Numbered from the stretch's first letter, positions 32,588 to 42,056 are shown. The stretch is 64,000 bases of DNA from Echinicola strongylocentroti (GCF_003260975.1 NZ_CP030041.1:3519001-3583000); one strand, 5' to 3'. Notes: generated by a model from the letters alone, not told the origin. A program made the numbers and translations.

Positions 32588-33862
32588 TTACCTTTTTTCT
32601 AAGAAATTGAGTACCGTCTCAGAAAATCGCTGCGGAATCTCTGTCAGCGCATTATGACCTGTACCGTCGAAGATAATGAATGTGGCATCAGGGATGTTTT
32701 TAGCAATCAATTTGGTATGTGCTTCCTTGACATAATCATGTTCACCTGCCATGATCAATGTAGGGCAATTGATCTTGGACAAGGCAGCGGGAGAGATGTT
32801 GGGTTCTGACTGTAAGCTCTTTTTGACACGTAAGGAAAATTCCTCCCTTTCGTTTAGTGTGCGACTTTCCAAGTCCTCGATTTGTTTTTCCAACAATTTA
32901 TTGATTTTGGTATCTACGGAGGTTTTGTCATTATACAATATTGCAGCCATGGTGGCCAGACGGCTGACTTTGTCGGGGTAGTTCATGGCCAGTACCAAGC
33001 CGGTGTTGCCACCATCACTCCACCCAAGGACGTTTACTGCTTCTATTCCAAGTTTATCCAAAAAGGCGTTGACATCTTCAGCGTATAGTTCATACGTCAG
33101 TTTCCTGCCATCTTCGGTGGATTTGCCATGTCCTCTTGTGTCCAGTGCGATGACCTTATAATGCTTCGCCAAAGTGGGGATAATGCTGGAAAAACTTCCT
33201 ATGGACATGTCGGCACCATGCAATAGCAACAATGGCTCACCTTCTCCGTAGGTTTCGTAATAGAGGTTTATACCATTGACCTTTACCTGTTTTCCTACCT
33301 TATTGTTCCTGCCTATTGCGGTGCTTTCACCATTTACCGTTAGTTTTAAAATATGGTTGTTTTCATGGTTTGGTTCTTTAACGAGGGCAGTACTGTCTTC
33401 TTTACTTAAGCACATAAAGGCAGAAAGACCACTGTCTAAATCCTCAAAAGTTCCGTTTACCAAGATGGGTGCGTCATTTTTGTCGCCTTTGATGGTCAAT
33501 TGTAAGTTGTCTAAGTAATACTCCCCCGCATCTTGGCACAATACCCCAATTAGAAGTTTAATGCCTTTTTTATGGATTTTCCCCGAAAGGGTTAATGCTC
33601 TCCAGGCATTATCGTCCATTGGTGCAGGCTCATCACCGAGGTGGTTTTCCAAAAAGCGCCCTTGGTCATCATAGCAAGCTGCAAAACCTATCATTTGGTT
33701 GCTAGATTCATACTTGGTAAGAGTGCTGAATGTAAACTTTTTACCCTGATAGTCTCGGATGTCAATGGATTGGACAAAACCTGAATACTTTGCTTGCGCC
33801 ATAGCATTATTTAACAATCCTAAAAAAATCAGTGTAAGCCCGATAAAAACGTTTTTTTTCAT
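32588..33862 (-). CDS. Secreted alpha/beta hydrolase with N-terminal extension
   Basis: 424 residues: signal peptide (to about 22, NNAMAQ), an N-terminal beta-rich domain of about 170 residues (DQGRFLENHLGDEP, FEDLDSGLSAF) and then a classic alpha/beta hydrolase (about 190-424) with LLLLHGADMS (oxyanion region), DTRGHGKS, the nucleophile elbow GWSDGG, an Asp near MAGEHDYVKEA and His in DGTGHNAL. The core resembles 3-oxoadipate enol-lactonase/esterase-type enzymes. The N-terminal domain is like those predicted in some carbohydrate-linked or peptidase proteins and is not one I can name. Substrate unknown. Confidence 0.88.
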   Translation of the reverse strand: MKKNVFIGLTLIFLGLLNNAMAQAKYSGFVQSIDIRDYQGKKFTFSTLTKYESSNQMIGFAACYDDQGRFLENHLGDEPAPMDDNAWRALTLSGKIHKKGIKLLIGVLCQDAGEYYLDNLQLTIKGDKNDAPILVNGTFEDLDSGLSAFMCLSKEDSTALVKEPNHENNHILKLTVNGESTAIGRNNKVGKQVKVNGINLYYETYGEGEPLLLLHGADMSIGSFSSIIPTLAKHYKVIALDTRGHGKSTEDGRKLTYELYAEDVNAFLDKLGIEAVNVLGWSDGGNTGLVLAMNYPDKVSRLATMAAILYNDKTSVDTKINKLLEKQIEDLESRTLNEREEFSLRVKKSLQSEPNISPAALSKINCPTLIMAGEHDYVKEAHTKLIAKNIPDATFIIFDGTGHNALTEIPQRFSETVLNFLEKR

Positions 33863-33930
33863 GGAACCTGGAGGTTTTATTAAAAATCACATTAAAATAT
33901 CATCAATGCCATGACGGCACCTGAAAAAGA

Positions 33931-35130
33931 TCAATTGTGTATTTCAAATGAAGATTTGGGAGGGGCAGTTGCCTGAATTTCCGTTTTTTGTTTTTCCGTA
34001 TCTAGGTTTGAAGTATCATCATCTTTATTCAGGTAAATCAGAATAAAGGGAATCACGAAGAAAGTCAACAAGATATAAGCAATGCCAATGACCTTTTGCT
34101 TGGCGGCATTTTTTCCAAAATAGATGGCCAGCTTTACCGGGATGTTCCTCAAGCCGGGGAAGGGCAAAAATATCAAGGCTCCGATAAAATTGAACAAAAA
34201 GTGGACGATGGCAATGGCAATGGCGGCTTCAGTCTTATAAATGGCTGCAATGGCCGCCGTGATAGTAGTGCCGATATTGGCACCAATGATAAAGGGAAAT
34301 ACCTTGTTCAGGGATATTTTTTTTGTGGCGACAGCAGGTACTAAAAGCGAGGTAGTCACTGTACTGGATTGTACCGCAGCAGTAAAAAAGATACCATAGG
34401 CAAAAGACCTGTAGGGGAATTTGAAAATGTGTTTGCTGACGTCTTTAAAGCTATTGGACACAAAGGTCTTATAGACTGATGTGGATAGTATCTTGATGGA
34501 CAAAAACAGTAAAATAACACTTATCACCAGTGCCAAAATGGGGATTTGGATCCAGTCAATGATGATATTACTAATGGATCGTGTAAATATGATATTATAG
34601 CTGTAATCTCCTTCTACACCATTGGCCATAGAGAAAAGTGCCTTTGAGAAAAAAGTGGCTATTTTGCTCATAAAGCTGAAGTAATACTCCATTGGTAGCA
34701 AAATGATCACGGTAATGATATTAAATAGGTCATGTAGTACTCCAGCAGAAATGGCTTTTCTAAATTCACTTTTCTTCATGATGTAGGTGAAAGAAACCAG
34801 TGTGGAAGTGATCGTGGTGCCGATATTGGCTCCCATGACGATAGGTACAGCTTGGGTGATGGATAGGTTGCCTGAGGCTACAACAGCTACCACCATTGCC
34901 GTTACGGTACTGCTGGACTGTATCAATGCAGTCATCAGCAGACCAATGAACAATCCTATGAAGGGGTTGTTGGTAGCGAGAAAGATCTCATTGGCCACCT
35001 CGTTGTTCATATTGAGCAGAGAGACTGTCAAAAGATCTATGGAGGTCATGAAAAGGATCAGCGCAAATAACATTTGCGCTGCTATGATCCACCTGTGAGT
35101 GTAATCTTCTTTTTGGGTCAATTCTGCCAT
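33931..35130 (-). CDS. Na/Pi-cotransporter family protein (NptA/PNaS type)
   Basis: 399 residues, eight or more helices with two inverted repeats of the Na/Pi signature: TALIQSSSTVTAMVVAVVAS and TAAVQSSTVTTSLLVPAVAT, each QSS(S)T, plus the glycine-rich GANIGTTIT segments (two copies, IVMGANIGTTITSTL and FIIGANIGTTITAAI). These carry phosphate with sodium in the family. The C-terminus is a polar tail lacking the PhoU domain seen in YjbB-like members. It diverges from a PiT-like membrane protein across a 344-bp AT-rich gap, so both may respond to phosphate (inference). Confidence 0.92.
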   Translation of the reverse strand: MAELTQKEDYTHRWIIAAQMLFALILFMTSIDLLTVSLLNMNNEVANEIFLATNNPFIGLFIGLLMTALIQSSSTVTAMVVAVVASGNLSITQAVPIVMGANIGTTITSTLVSFTYIMKKSEFRKAISAGVLHDLFNIITVIILLPMEYYFSFMSKIATFFSKALFSMANGVEGDYSYNIIFTRSISNIIIDWIQIPILALVISVILLFLSIKILSTSVYKTFVSNSFKDVSKHIFKFPYRSFAYGIFFTAAVQSSTVTTSLLVPAVATKKISLNKVFPFIIGANIGTTITAAIAAIYKTEAAIAIAIVHFLFNFIGALIFLPFPGLRNIPVKLAIYFGKNAAKQKVIGIAYILLTFFVIPFILIYLNKDDDTSNLDTEKQKTEIQATAPPKSSFEIHN

Positions 35131-35474
35131 TTAATAATGAGTACTCTGCTTAATAGAAGGCCTAATTTAGGGTAATTCACAAAATAAGGCGAATAACGGG
35201 AGATAATTTTGTAAATTATGTAAAGGTTATGTTAACAATGTGCTTTAATAAGTTAAACAGATATTTTTCGCCTCAGTATTTTATTTTTAAATGTAATGTT
35301 TTTTATTGGGATAATTTTGTTGCTTGGTGAAATTAAGGCATATTGTAACATGTTAAGAGGTTGTATTTAAGTGTTGACATTATTTTAACAATTTCATAAC
35401 ATATAACTCTTATAAAGTTACTTAACTTTGTGGCCGAGTAAAAAATCCTCTCGATAATCGCCAAAAACAAATCT
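35131..35474. promoter_or_regulatory. AT-rich divergent promoter region between two phosphate-type transporters
   Basis: A 344-bp gap between divergent genes. TAACTTTG at 35423-35430 matches the Bacteroidota TAnnTTTG box and lies 44 bp upstream of the plus-strand ATG. No matching -33 box or clear operator palindrome was found, and no small gene. Confidence 0.45.
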
Positions 35475-36605
35475 ATGGCTAAATTAAAAGATCAAAACAT
35501 TAACCAGGACGCATTGTCAAAAGCGGCCTATTCACTTTTTGATTTTACTAAGAAAGAAAAATCCTTTTTAATTGTCTTATGTATTCTGGTTTCCATTGCT
35601 GGTTTTATTACCCAGTACACTTATGCCGCTATGTGGTTTGGGTTTTCCCTAGCTGCCTACTCAGCGATCGGTAACGACAGTATTCAGACCATCGGAACCT
35701 TTATAGCTTCCAATCAGCGTAGAAAGTGGTATTGGCTATGGTTTTTTATGGGAGGGATTTTTGTGGCTACGGCGATATATAGCTGGGTGACCTATGGAGG
35801 AGATGTCAGCTATCAGCGCCTTTATGTAAAAGGACTGGACAAAGCCCCTGAGAAGTTTGTATTCCTCCAACTCGCGTCACCTATTGTGCTGATGGTGATG
35901 ACCCGGTTACGGATGCCTGTTTCCACAACGTTTTTGTTGCTTAATGTTTTTACATACAAAGCAGGAACAATTGCCGGGGTGGTACAGAAGAGTTTGATCG
36001 GTTATTTATTGGCCTTTGTCATAGCGATTGTGGTATGGTTTGTATTGGAGAAGTTTGTCACAAGTTATCTAAAAGGTAAAACCAAAAACTACTGGTATGT
36101 ACTCCAGTGGATTACTTCGGGGACACTTTGGTCGCTGTGGTTGATGCAAGATGCTGCAAATATTGCGGTGTTCTTGCCGAGGGTCTTGAATATTTATGAA
36201 TTTGTGGCCTATGCTGGCTTTATTTTCTTTGGGATGGGATTTCTGTTTTACTTTAAAGGAGATCGTATCCAAGGTATCGTCAATGAAAAAACACAGGTAA
36301 CCGATGTGAGGGCTGCGACCATCGTGGATTTTGTGTATTGTATTCTGCTGTTCTACTTTAAGATGCACAGTAAAATGCCGATGAGTACCACTTGGGTGTT
36401 TATTGGACTTTTAGGAGGACGGGAAATCGCCATTGCATTGGCCAAGTCAAAAAAATTGAAGAAGAGGAAAGCTAGGCTGGTACGCGCTTATTTGTTGGCA
36501 AGAAATGATGTGTTTAAAGCGGCCATCGGATTGATTGTCTCCTTGATACTGGCACTTATTATTAATGAAGGTGTCAGGGAAGAAGTTTTCAATTTGATCT
36601 TTTAA
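35475..36605 (+). CDS. Divergent PiT-like inorganic phosphate permease
   Basis: 376 residues, about ten membrane segments. Two half-repeats show PiT features: first GNDSIQTIGTFIASN (Gly66-Asn67-Asp68) with MPVSTTFLLLNVF (147-159), second LMQDAANIAVFLPR (226-235 region) with MPMSTTWVFIGLLGGREIA (301 on). In PiT/PHO-4 transporters the equivalent pairs are GxNDxxNxxG and PxSTTH. The His of the second motif is replaced (STTF, STTW), so substrate binding may differ. It is divergently transcribed from a Na/Pi cotransporter and has a strong terminator. The assignment rests on motif reading only. Confidence 0.7.
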   Translation: MAKLKDQNINQDALSKAAYSLFDFTKKEKSFLIVLCILVSIAGFITQYTYAAMWFGFSLAAYSAIGNDSIQTIGTFIASNQRRKWYWLWFFMGGIFVATAIYSWVTYGGDVSYQRLYVKGLDKAPEKFVFLQLASPIVLMVMTRLRMPVSTTFLLLNVFTYKAGTIAGVVQKSLIGYLLAFVIAIVVWFVLEKFVTSYLKGKTKNYWYVLQWITSGTLWSLWLMQDAANIAVFLPRVLNIYEFVAYAGFIFFGMGFLFYFKGDRIQGIVNEKTQVTDVRAATIVDFVYCILLFYFKMHSKMPMSTTWVFIGLLGGREIAIALAKSKKLKKRKARLVRAYLLARNDVFKAAIGLIVSLILALIINEGVREEVFNLIF

Positions 36606-36614
36606 GAATTATAG

Positions 36615-36639
36615 AAGCGGCGGAAGCCGCTTTTTTTTT
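36615..36639 (+). terminator. Intrinsic terminator of the PiT-like gene
   Basis: AAGCGGC pairs with GCCGCTT across a GGAA tetraloop (36615-36632) and runs into nine T. Confidence 0.9.
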
Positions 36640-36730
36640 GCCTCATTATTAAAACCTTGCGTCCTGAAATAGCTTGGGGCTTTGTCTGTCGCTAAATTTA
36701 CCTTAACTTCATTTGCCAAAATCACCTGGT

Positions 36731-37174
36731 ATGGAATTGTATACACCTGAATATTTTATGAATGAGGCCTTGAAGCAGGCAAAAACGGCTTTTGAGGAAG
36801 GTGAAATTCCAGTAGGAGCAGTGATGGTCTGTAGAAATAGGGTAATAGCAAGGGCTTATAACCAAACGGAGAAGCTTACTGATGTTACTGCCCATGCTGA
36901 AATCTTGGCGATCACCTCAGCCTCAGATTCCCTTGGGGCAAAATACCTCACAGAGTGTGAATTATATGTCACATTGGAGCCATGCGTGATGTGTGCAGGA
37001 GCCAGTTTTTGGGCACAGCTAGGTGGTATTCATTTTGCAGCCTCTGATCCTAAGAGGGGGTATGGCAGGATGAACGAAAACCTATTGCACCCCAAGACCA
37101 AGGTAAGTCGGGGCTTGATGGAGACGGAGGCGAAAGAGTTATTGGATGCCTTTTTTCGAAAATTGAGAAAGTAG
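36731..37174 (+). CDS. tadA: tRNA-specific adenosine deaminase (TadA-type nucleoside deaminase)
   Basis: 147 residues with the cytidine/deoxycytidylate deaminase zinc motif: HAEILA (His55, Glu57) and EPCVMCAGA (about 85-92). It should convert A34 to inosine in tRNA-Arg(ACG) and is usually essential; a more general guanine or cytosine deaminase is a weak alternative. The ATG at 36731 (MELYTPEYFMNEALKQA) is preferred to an in-frame TTG 18 bp upstream, since the helix begins there in homologues. Single gene between the PiT-like and sod genes. Confidence 0.9.
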   Translation: MELYTPEYFMNEALKQAKTAFEEGEIPVGAVMVCRNRVIARAYNQTEKLTDVTAHAEILAITSASDSLGAKYLTECELYVTLEPCVMCAGASFWAQLGGIHFAASDPKRGYGRMNENLLHPKTKVSRGLMETEAKELLDAFFRKLRK

Positions 37175-37283
37175 GATTTTCAGACATATTATAGAACTCT
37201 TTTGACGTTATCTTGGTTGAAAAGATAAGTGATTTTAGAAGTAAGGAATTATTTTAATGTTTAACCATAAAATTTTATAAACA

Positions 37284-37889
37284 ATGGCTTTTGAATTACC
37301 AAAACTACCGTATGACTACAATGCATTGGAACCAAATATCGATGCTAAGACAATGGAAATCCACTATGGAAAACACCACAATGGTTATGTAACTAAATTG
37401 AACGATGCTGTTGCGGGAACTGACTTGGAAGGTAAAAGCCTTGAGGAATTGATGAAAGTAGCCGGTTCTAACGGAGCGGTAAGAAATAACGGTGGAGGAC
37501 ACTTTAACCACTCTCTTTTCTGGACCATCCTATCTCCAAATGGTGGAGGTCAGCCTTCAGGAGATTTAGCTTCTGATATCGACGCCAAGTTTGGGTCTTT
37601 TGATGCATTCAAAGAAGAATTTAACAAAGCCGCTGCTACCAGATTCGGTTCAGGTTGGGCTTGGTTGTGTGTAGATAAGAACAAAGAGCTATGTGTATGC
37701 TCTTCGCCAAACCAAGACAACCCATTGATGGACATCGCTGAGTGCCCAGGTACTCCAATCCTCGGACTTGATGTATGGGAACACGCTTACTACCTGAACT
37801 ACCAAAACAGAAGACCTGATTATATCTCTGCTTTCTGGAATGTGGTAAACTGGGAAGAAGTGAGCAAAAGATATGCTGCCGCCAAATAA
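37284..37889 (+). CDS. Superoxide dismutase, Fe/Mn family
   Basis: 201 residues. The metal ligands are visible: His27 in [11 protein letters not shown], His in [11 protein letters not shown] (about 77), and Asp/His in [20 protein letters not shown] (about 162-166). FGSGWAWL is the family strand near the metal. The lack of a signal peptide makes it cytoplasmic. Iron or manganese (or cambialistic) use cannot be fixed by sequence alone, so I give no sodA or sodB symbol. Followed by a good terminator. Confidence 0.93.
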   Translation: MAFELPKLPYDYNALEPNIDAKTMEIHYGKHHNGYVTKLNDAVAGTDLEGKSLEELMKVAGSNGAVRNNGGGHFNHSLFWTILSPNGGGQPSGDLASDIDAKFGSFDAFKEEFNKAAATRFGSGWAWLCVDKNKELCVCSSPNQDNPLMDIAECPGTPILGLDVWEHAYYLNYQNRRPDYISAFWNVVNWEEVSKRYAAAK

Positions 37890-37922
37890 GCTGGACGGCC
37901 AACGTATAATTAACTGAGAAAC

Positions 37923-37959
37923 ATCCTCGATTCGCTGAAGCGGGTCGGGGATTTTTTTT
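37923..37959 (+). terminator. Intrinsic terminator of the superoxide dismutase gene
   Basis: ATCCTCGA (37923-37930) pairs with TCGGGGAT (37945-37952; one G-U pair), with an inner CGCT/CGGG stem, then eight T. Confidence 0.8.
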
Positions 37960-37987
37960 GCATCAAAAAGAGCTAAGCGGGGATTGG

Positions 37988-38190
37988 CTAATAACCTCAG
38001 TTCGATTATAAAACCGTTTCCGTACAGTGGTCGGCACATGCACTGCGAGGCTTAGGGGGAGAGTTGAGGGGTGGAAGCCGTGGCAGCTCGCCGCGGCGAG
38101 TTGCCACACCCTTTTCCAACCCACATCCTCCTAAAAAGGGTTCGCAATGACGCTTTTTATACTAAAAATAAGTCGAGCTCAGGTTAATTA
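37988..38190 (+). repeat. Dispersed element R3, copy 2
   Basis: About 203 bp with imperfect terminal inverted repeats: TAATAACCTCAGTTCGA at the left and, read in reverse complement, TAATTAACCTGAGCTCGA at the right. The interior matches R3 copy 3 (59764) almost throughout, including GTTTCCGTACAGTGGTCGG, GGAAGCCGTGGCAG and AAAGGGTTCGCAATGACG. No target duplication is evident. Confidence 0.8.
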
Positions 38191-38289
38191 GTTATCGGCT
38201 GGTTGTAATTTTTGGGTTCTATATGATTTACTGAGGGTAACTTTTATTTTGTTTGCCAAATAATAGCGTGACTATCACTTTGTTACCTT

Positions 38290-38386
38290 GTTACTTTTTT
38301 GCTTCAGGTCAAAAAAGTAACCAAGAAAACCCAGAATGAAACAACGCTTTTCTGTGCTTTCCGCGGTTTCTGTGAGGACCTATTTC
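38290..38386 (+). repeat. Palindrome and fragment of element R2 upstream of the OMP gene
   Basis: A perfect 11-bp palindrome, GTTACTTTTTT (38290-38300) and AAAAAAGTAAC (38311-38321), is followed by a decayed internal piece of R2 (38330-38386: CCAGAATGAA, GCTTTTCTGTG, GCGGTTTCTGTGAGGACCTA). The terminal repeats of R2 are absent. Confidence 0.65.
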
Positions 38387-38566
38387 ATGTCTCTCCTGAT
38401 AGAGTGAACAGACTGTTTGTAAATGAACGATCAGATTGTACGAAACCGTACACTTTTCTTAAAGGTTGTTTTTATAAGTAGTTGAAATACAATTAAATAC
38501 AAAATAATTTTTGGTCTGGCACTGCTTTTTCTAAAGGTAGGTCATAGCATCGAAACTGAAACAATT

Positions 38567-40999
38567 ATGAAAATACCTTACCAATTAAGCACTGTCTTGT
38601 TTTTCTTCCTCTTGGGTATGAGCCAAGCATTGGCGCAGCAGTCGGGAAAGCTCAGTGGCAGAGTAGAAGATACAAATGGAGAAGTGTTGCCCTTTGCCAA
38701 TATTTCACTTTTAAAGGCAGGATCTGGGGATATGATTGCCGGGGCAGTTTCTGACGAAAATGGGACGTTCGAAATAAGCACTTCAGCAGCTGGACAGATG
38801 ATCCTAAGCGTGTCTTCGATTGGTTATAAGACTTACTCTTCCGGTGCTTTTGAGATGACATCTGGAATGAAAAAGGACTTCGATGTTATCAGGATCGAAG
38901 AAGAGGCGACCGCTCTCGACGCAGTAGAAGTGAGAAGTAGTCGGCCGGAAGTGATGATAGAAGCAGATAGGACCATCGTAAATGTCGAAGGTACCGTCAT
39001 GGCAGAAGGCAGTACGGCACTTGATGTGGTGGGCAGGTCTCCCGGGGTCTATGTGGATGCAGATGGAAACATCAACCTAAATGGACGCTCTGGTGTGATC
39101 GTGCTGATCGATGATCGCCAAACCTATATGAGCGCTAAGGATTTGGCCAATTTTCTTAGGGCCATGCCTGCGGATAATATCAAAAGCATAGAGGTGATCA
39201 ATAATCCCCCGGCAAAATACGATGCCGAAGGTGCGGCAGGCGTGCTCAATATCCAATTGAAAAAGAACGATTATAACGGAATGAATGGCAGTATTCAGGC
39301 GGGGAATTACTATAACGGTCGCCATGCTCCCTTTGCAGGAGGAAGCCTGAACCTCAAGCGAGGCAAATGGACTACCAATGTCAGCCTAAACTATAATACC
39401 TGGGTAAGGGATATTGATCTACAGATCCTTAGGCGGTTTAAAGAAGAAAATGGAACTTCTGAGTTTGACCAAGATGCCTTACTTGAGTTGGGTGGTGAGA
39501 ACTTATTTCTTACAGGAGGTGCCGATTATCAAATTGACAAAAAGCATTCAGTAGGGTTTAACTTCCAAGCCTCAGACTATAATGGAAAAGAAGATGGGAA
39601 TTCACTTACTGATATTTCCAATCCAGATAATGGAGACATCAATCACCTTCAGGCACTCAATGACAGTGAATCAGACAATAGGAGGTTTTTTACCAATTTT
39701 CACTACGTTGGTAATTTGGATACCTTGGGTACAAAGCTCTCGGCCGATGTGGATTACACGGTCGTGGATGGAGGAAGCCTTAGTCTCCTGACCAATAATT
39801 ACTGGGTCAATGAAGCTACCGAAGCGGGTACCATGGACAGGATAAGGACGGACAATGATATGGAGTATACCATTTTTACGGCCAAGGTGGATTTTACCAA
39901 ACCCTTAAGCGAAAAAGTAAAGCTGGAAACGGGAGTGAAGGGCAGCTGGGTAGAGTCCGATAATATGCTGGATATCTCAAAAAGCGTAGAGGATGGGCCC
40001 TTTGAGCCAGATCAGAACAGTAACCATTTTATTTACAATGAAAATGTCCTGGCAGCATATGCCTCCGTAAAATCTCCATTGGGCAAAAAACTTGACTTCC
40101 AAGCAGGGCTTAGGATGGAGTATTCGAATATCAAGGGAAACTCTGTAACGCTCAACGAAGTCAATACACAAAACTATGTAAACCTATTTCCAAGTATGTT
40201 TTTACAGCATAAGGTTTCCGACAATTACTCCATTACCTATAATGTCAACAGGAGAATTACCCGTCCCAATTATCGCTCGCTAAACCCGTTTGTGTTTTAC
40301 ATCGATCCACTGACGACCGAGCAGGGGAATCCAAACCTGAAGCCTCAGTATGCCAATAACTTTGAGATGAGCCACGTGTTTAAGCAGGCATATCAGTTCA
40401 CTTTGGCATATTCCAGAACGACCAATTCCATCGATCAAGTGATGATCCAGAACGATGAAACGAAGGAAACGACCCTTCAAGTGCAAAATTTCGATAAGTC
40501 AGAAGATGTTAGTCTTAGGATGTTGGTACCCGTGGAGATAGCAGAGTGGTACAGTACGAGTAATATGGTCCAGCTTTATTACAAAGCCTATCAATCACAG
40601 TTGGGAGATGACTTTTTGGATGTCAGTCAGTTTTCATACATGGCCAGAACCCAACACAACATCATCCTTCCCAAGGGATTTAAGGTAGAGTTGGTAGCGA
40701 TGTACTTAAGTCCATTTCTTGAAGGCCAATTAGAACTCAATGGCTTTGGATGGGTGGATGCAGGGATCACCAAAACCTTTAAGGATGACAAGTTCAGTTT
40801 GACGGTAAATGGCCAGGATATCTTCAGAACAAGGGGTATAAAAGGTGTGGTCAATTTTGGGGATATCAACACCGATATCCGTCAGTATAATAACCAGCAA
40901 GCCGTAAGAGTGACCTTCAGATGGAATTTCTCAAAAGGCGAAAAATTCAACGTATCCAATAGAAGTGGTAGCTCCGAAGAGAGAAACCGGTTGGATTAA
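38567..40999 (+). CDS. TonB-type outer-membrane beta-barrel family protein
   Basis: 810 residues: signal peptide (to about 23, QALAQQ), a CarboxypepD_reg-like domain (about 27-110; VLPFANISLLKAGSGDMIAG), a TonB plug-like region (about 125-215; EGSTALDVVGRSPGVYVDAD, GRSGVIVLIDDRQTYMS, MPADNIKSIEVINNPPAKYD, AGVLNIQLKK) and an OMP_b-brl_3 type barrel to the end. This subgroup of TonB-like barrels is common in Bacteroidota and mostly of unknown substrate. The last three bases of its stop region merge with R1 copy B, whose terminal repeat starts at 40998. Confidence 0.9.
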   Translation: MKIPYQLSTVLFFFLLGMSQALAQQSGKLSGRVEDTNGEVLPFANISLLKAGSGDMIAGAVSDENGTFEISTSAAGQMILSVSSIGYKTYSSGAFEMTSGMKKDFDVIRIEEEATALDAVEVRSSRPEVMIEADRTIVNVEGTVMAEGSTALDVVGRSPGVYVDADGNINLNGRSGVIVLIDDRQTYMSAKDLANFLRAMPADNIKSIEVINNPPAKYDAEGAAGVLNIQLKKNDYNGMNGSIQAGNYYNGRHAPFAGGSLNLKRGKWTTNVSLNYNTWVRDIDLQILRRFKEENGTSEFDQDALLELGGENLFLTGGADYQIDKKHSVGFNFQASDYNGKEDGNSLTDISNPDNGDINHLQALNDSESDNRRFFTNFHYVGNLDTLGTKLSADVDYTVVDGGSLSLLTNNYWVNEATEAGTMDRIRTDNDMEYTIFTAKVDFTKPLSEKVKLETGVKGSWVESDNMLDISKSVEDGPFEPDQNSNHFIYNENVLAAYASVKSPLGKKLDFQAGLRMEYSNIKGNSVTLNEVNTQNYVNLFPSMFLQHKVSDNYSITYNVNRRITRPNYRSLNPFVFYIDPLTTEQGNPNLKPQYANNFEMSHVFKQAYQFTLAYSRTTNSIDQVMIQNDETKETTLQVQNFDKSEDVSLRMLVPVEIAEWYSTSNMVQLYYKAYQSQLGDDFLDVSQFSYMARTQHNIILPKGFKVELVAMYLSPFLEGQLELNGFGWVDAGITKTFKDDKFSLTVNGQDIFRTRGIKGVVNFGDINTDIRQYNNQQAVRVTFRWNFSKGEKFNVSNRSGSSEERNRLD

Positions 41000-41189
41000 A
41001 CCCGGATTATGCGTTAAGAATCGTAGTGAGAGCTGAAATTGCAAGAAAATCAGTTAGTTTGGAGGCATTAGCGTAGCACCGCTACGGTTATGCCGAAAAC
41101 TAAAGTGAAACGGCTGATTTTGAAGCAGTTTAAGGTCGCAACACCTGTGCGCCGTGGCGTAGATAGGCTAATGCATATTCCGGGTTAAA
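40998..41189 (-). repeat. Dispersed intergenic element R1, copy B
   Basis: About 192 bp, the inverse of copy A (4204). It starts at the TAA of the upstream gene (40997-40999) and ends with CCGGGTTAAAC. Its 31-bp core has the same orientation relative to the termini as copy A. Confidence 0.85.
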
Positions 41190-41270
41190 CAAAGAGGTTG
41201 ATTTGATTTAATAAAAAAAGGTAGCTTCCATGTGGAGGCTATTTTTTGGTTTCGAGATGTTAACCCAGGT

Positions 41271-41858
41271 TTACCATTCTTCCAGTGGAAAATCATAAGT
41301 GAGTGCCCACTTCCCATTGACCTTTTGATAGATCGCCAGCGAACTCGTAGACGCCTCTTTTGTTTGACAGGAATAGAATATACAGGCAATGGAATAATTC
41401 TTCATAAAAGCAGGCTTAGAAGTAGTAATGACATAATCTTTGGAAGAAACATTCGAAGCCAGCTGATATTGGTTTACCGTTGATGATTTATTCGTGTTTA
41501 GTGGTTCATCAATCAGTCGAATGCCAAATTGATTGGATTTAAGAAGGTTAAAATATACCTCGTTTTGATGCTTTTCACCTATTTCTCTAAAGGCTTTTTC
41601 CGAAACCAGGTTTTTAAAAGGTTTGTCGGTCAGTGGTGATTGGTCGTTTTCTATTTTTTGGTAGGCTTGGGCTAGGGAGCCATGTTCATGCAAGAAGTAC
41701 TTGATGGGTTGGGTTTGACTGACCAAGTACACGCGGCCGTCGTGTTTGTTGGTTTCTTGTACAAATTGGTCCAGTAAAGCGTACATTTCCCTATTCTCTT
41801 GATGTCCACATGCAGTCACAAAAATCAATATAATCAAGGGTATAACAATTCTTTTCAT
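41271..41858 (-). CDS. Hypothetical lipoprotein
   Basis: 195 residues with a lipoprotein signal (FVTACGHQ, Cys about 17). The mature part is alpha/beta with no motif I can name; two further Cys lie near IFYSCQTKEAS. The C-terminal QKVNGKWALTYDFPLEEW resembles the terminal strand of NTF2-like or similar small domains (weak). A perfect 7-bp inverted repeat (ATTGTCA/TGACAAT, 41915-41934) lies 57 bp upstream of the start. Confidence 0.75.
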   Translation of the reverse strand: MKRIVIPLIILIFVTACGHQENREMYALLDQFVQETNKHDGRVYLVSQTQPIKYFLHEHGSLAQAYQKIENDQSPLTDKPFKNLVSEKAFREIGEKHQNEVYFNLLKSNQFGIRLIDEPLNTNKSSTVNQYQLASNVSSKDYVITTSKPAFMKNYSIACIFYSCQTKEASTSSLAIYQKVNGKWALTYDFPLEEW

Positions 41859-41914
41859 ATTGTTGGAATCTAGTGAGGTATTGTTGAGTAGGACATTTCA
41901 TACGTCATAGGGTT

Positions 41915-41934
41915 ATTGTCATGTTGTTGACAAT
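41915..41934. promoter_or_regulatory. Inverted repeat ATTGTCA-N6-TGACAAT
   Basis: Perfect 7-bp arms spaced by 6 bp, 57 bp upstream of the lipoprotein start. It could be an operator or a small hairpin. Confidence 0.35.
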
Positions 41935-42056
41935 AAAGGAGTTATATCGAGACGCCAGAAAAGATAAGATATAGGGATTAGTCGCTATAGACAAAAATAC
42001 TGCTACGCATATGTACGCAAAGTACGTATAGTTATGTTTTTACATAGAAAAGTGTA

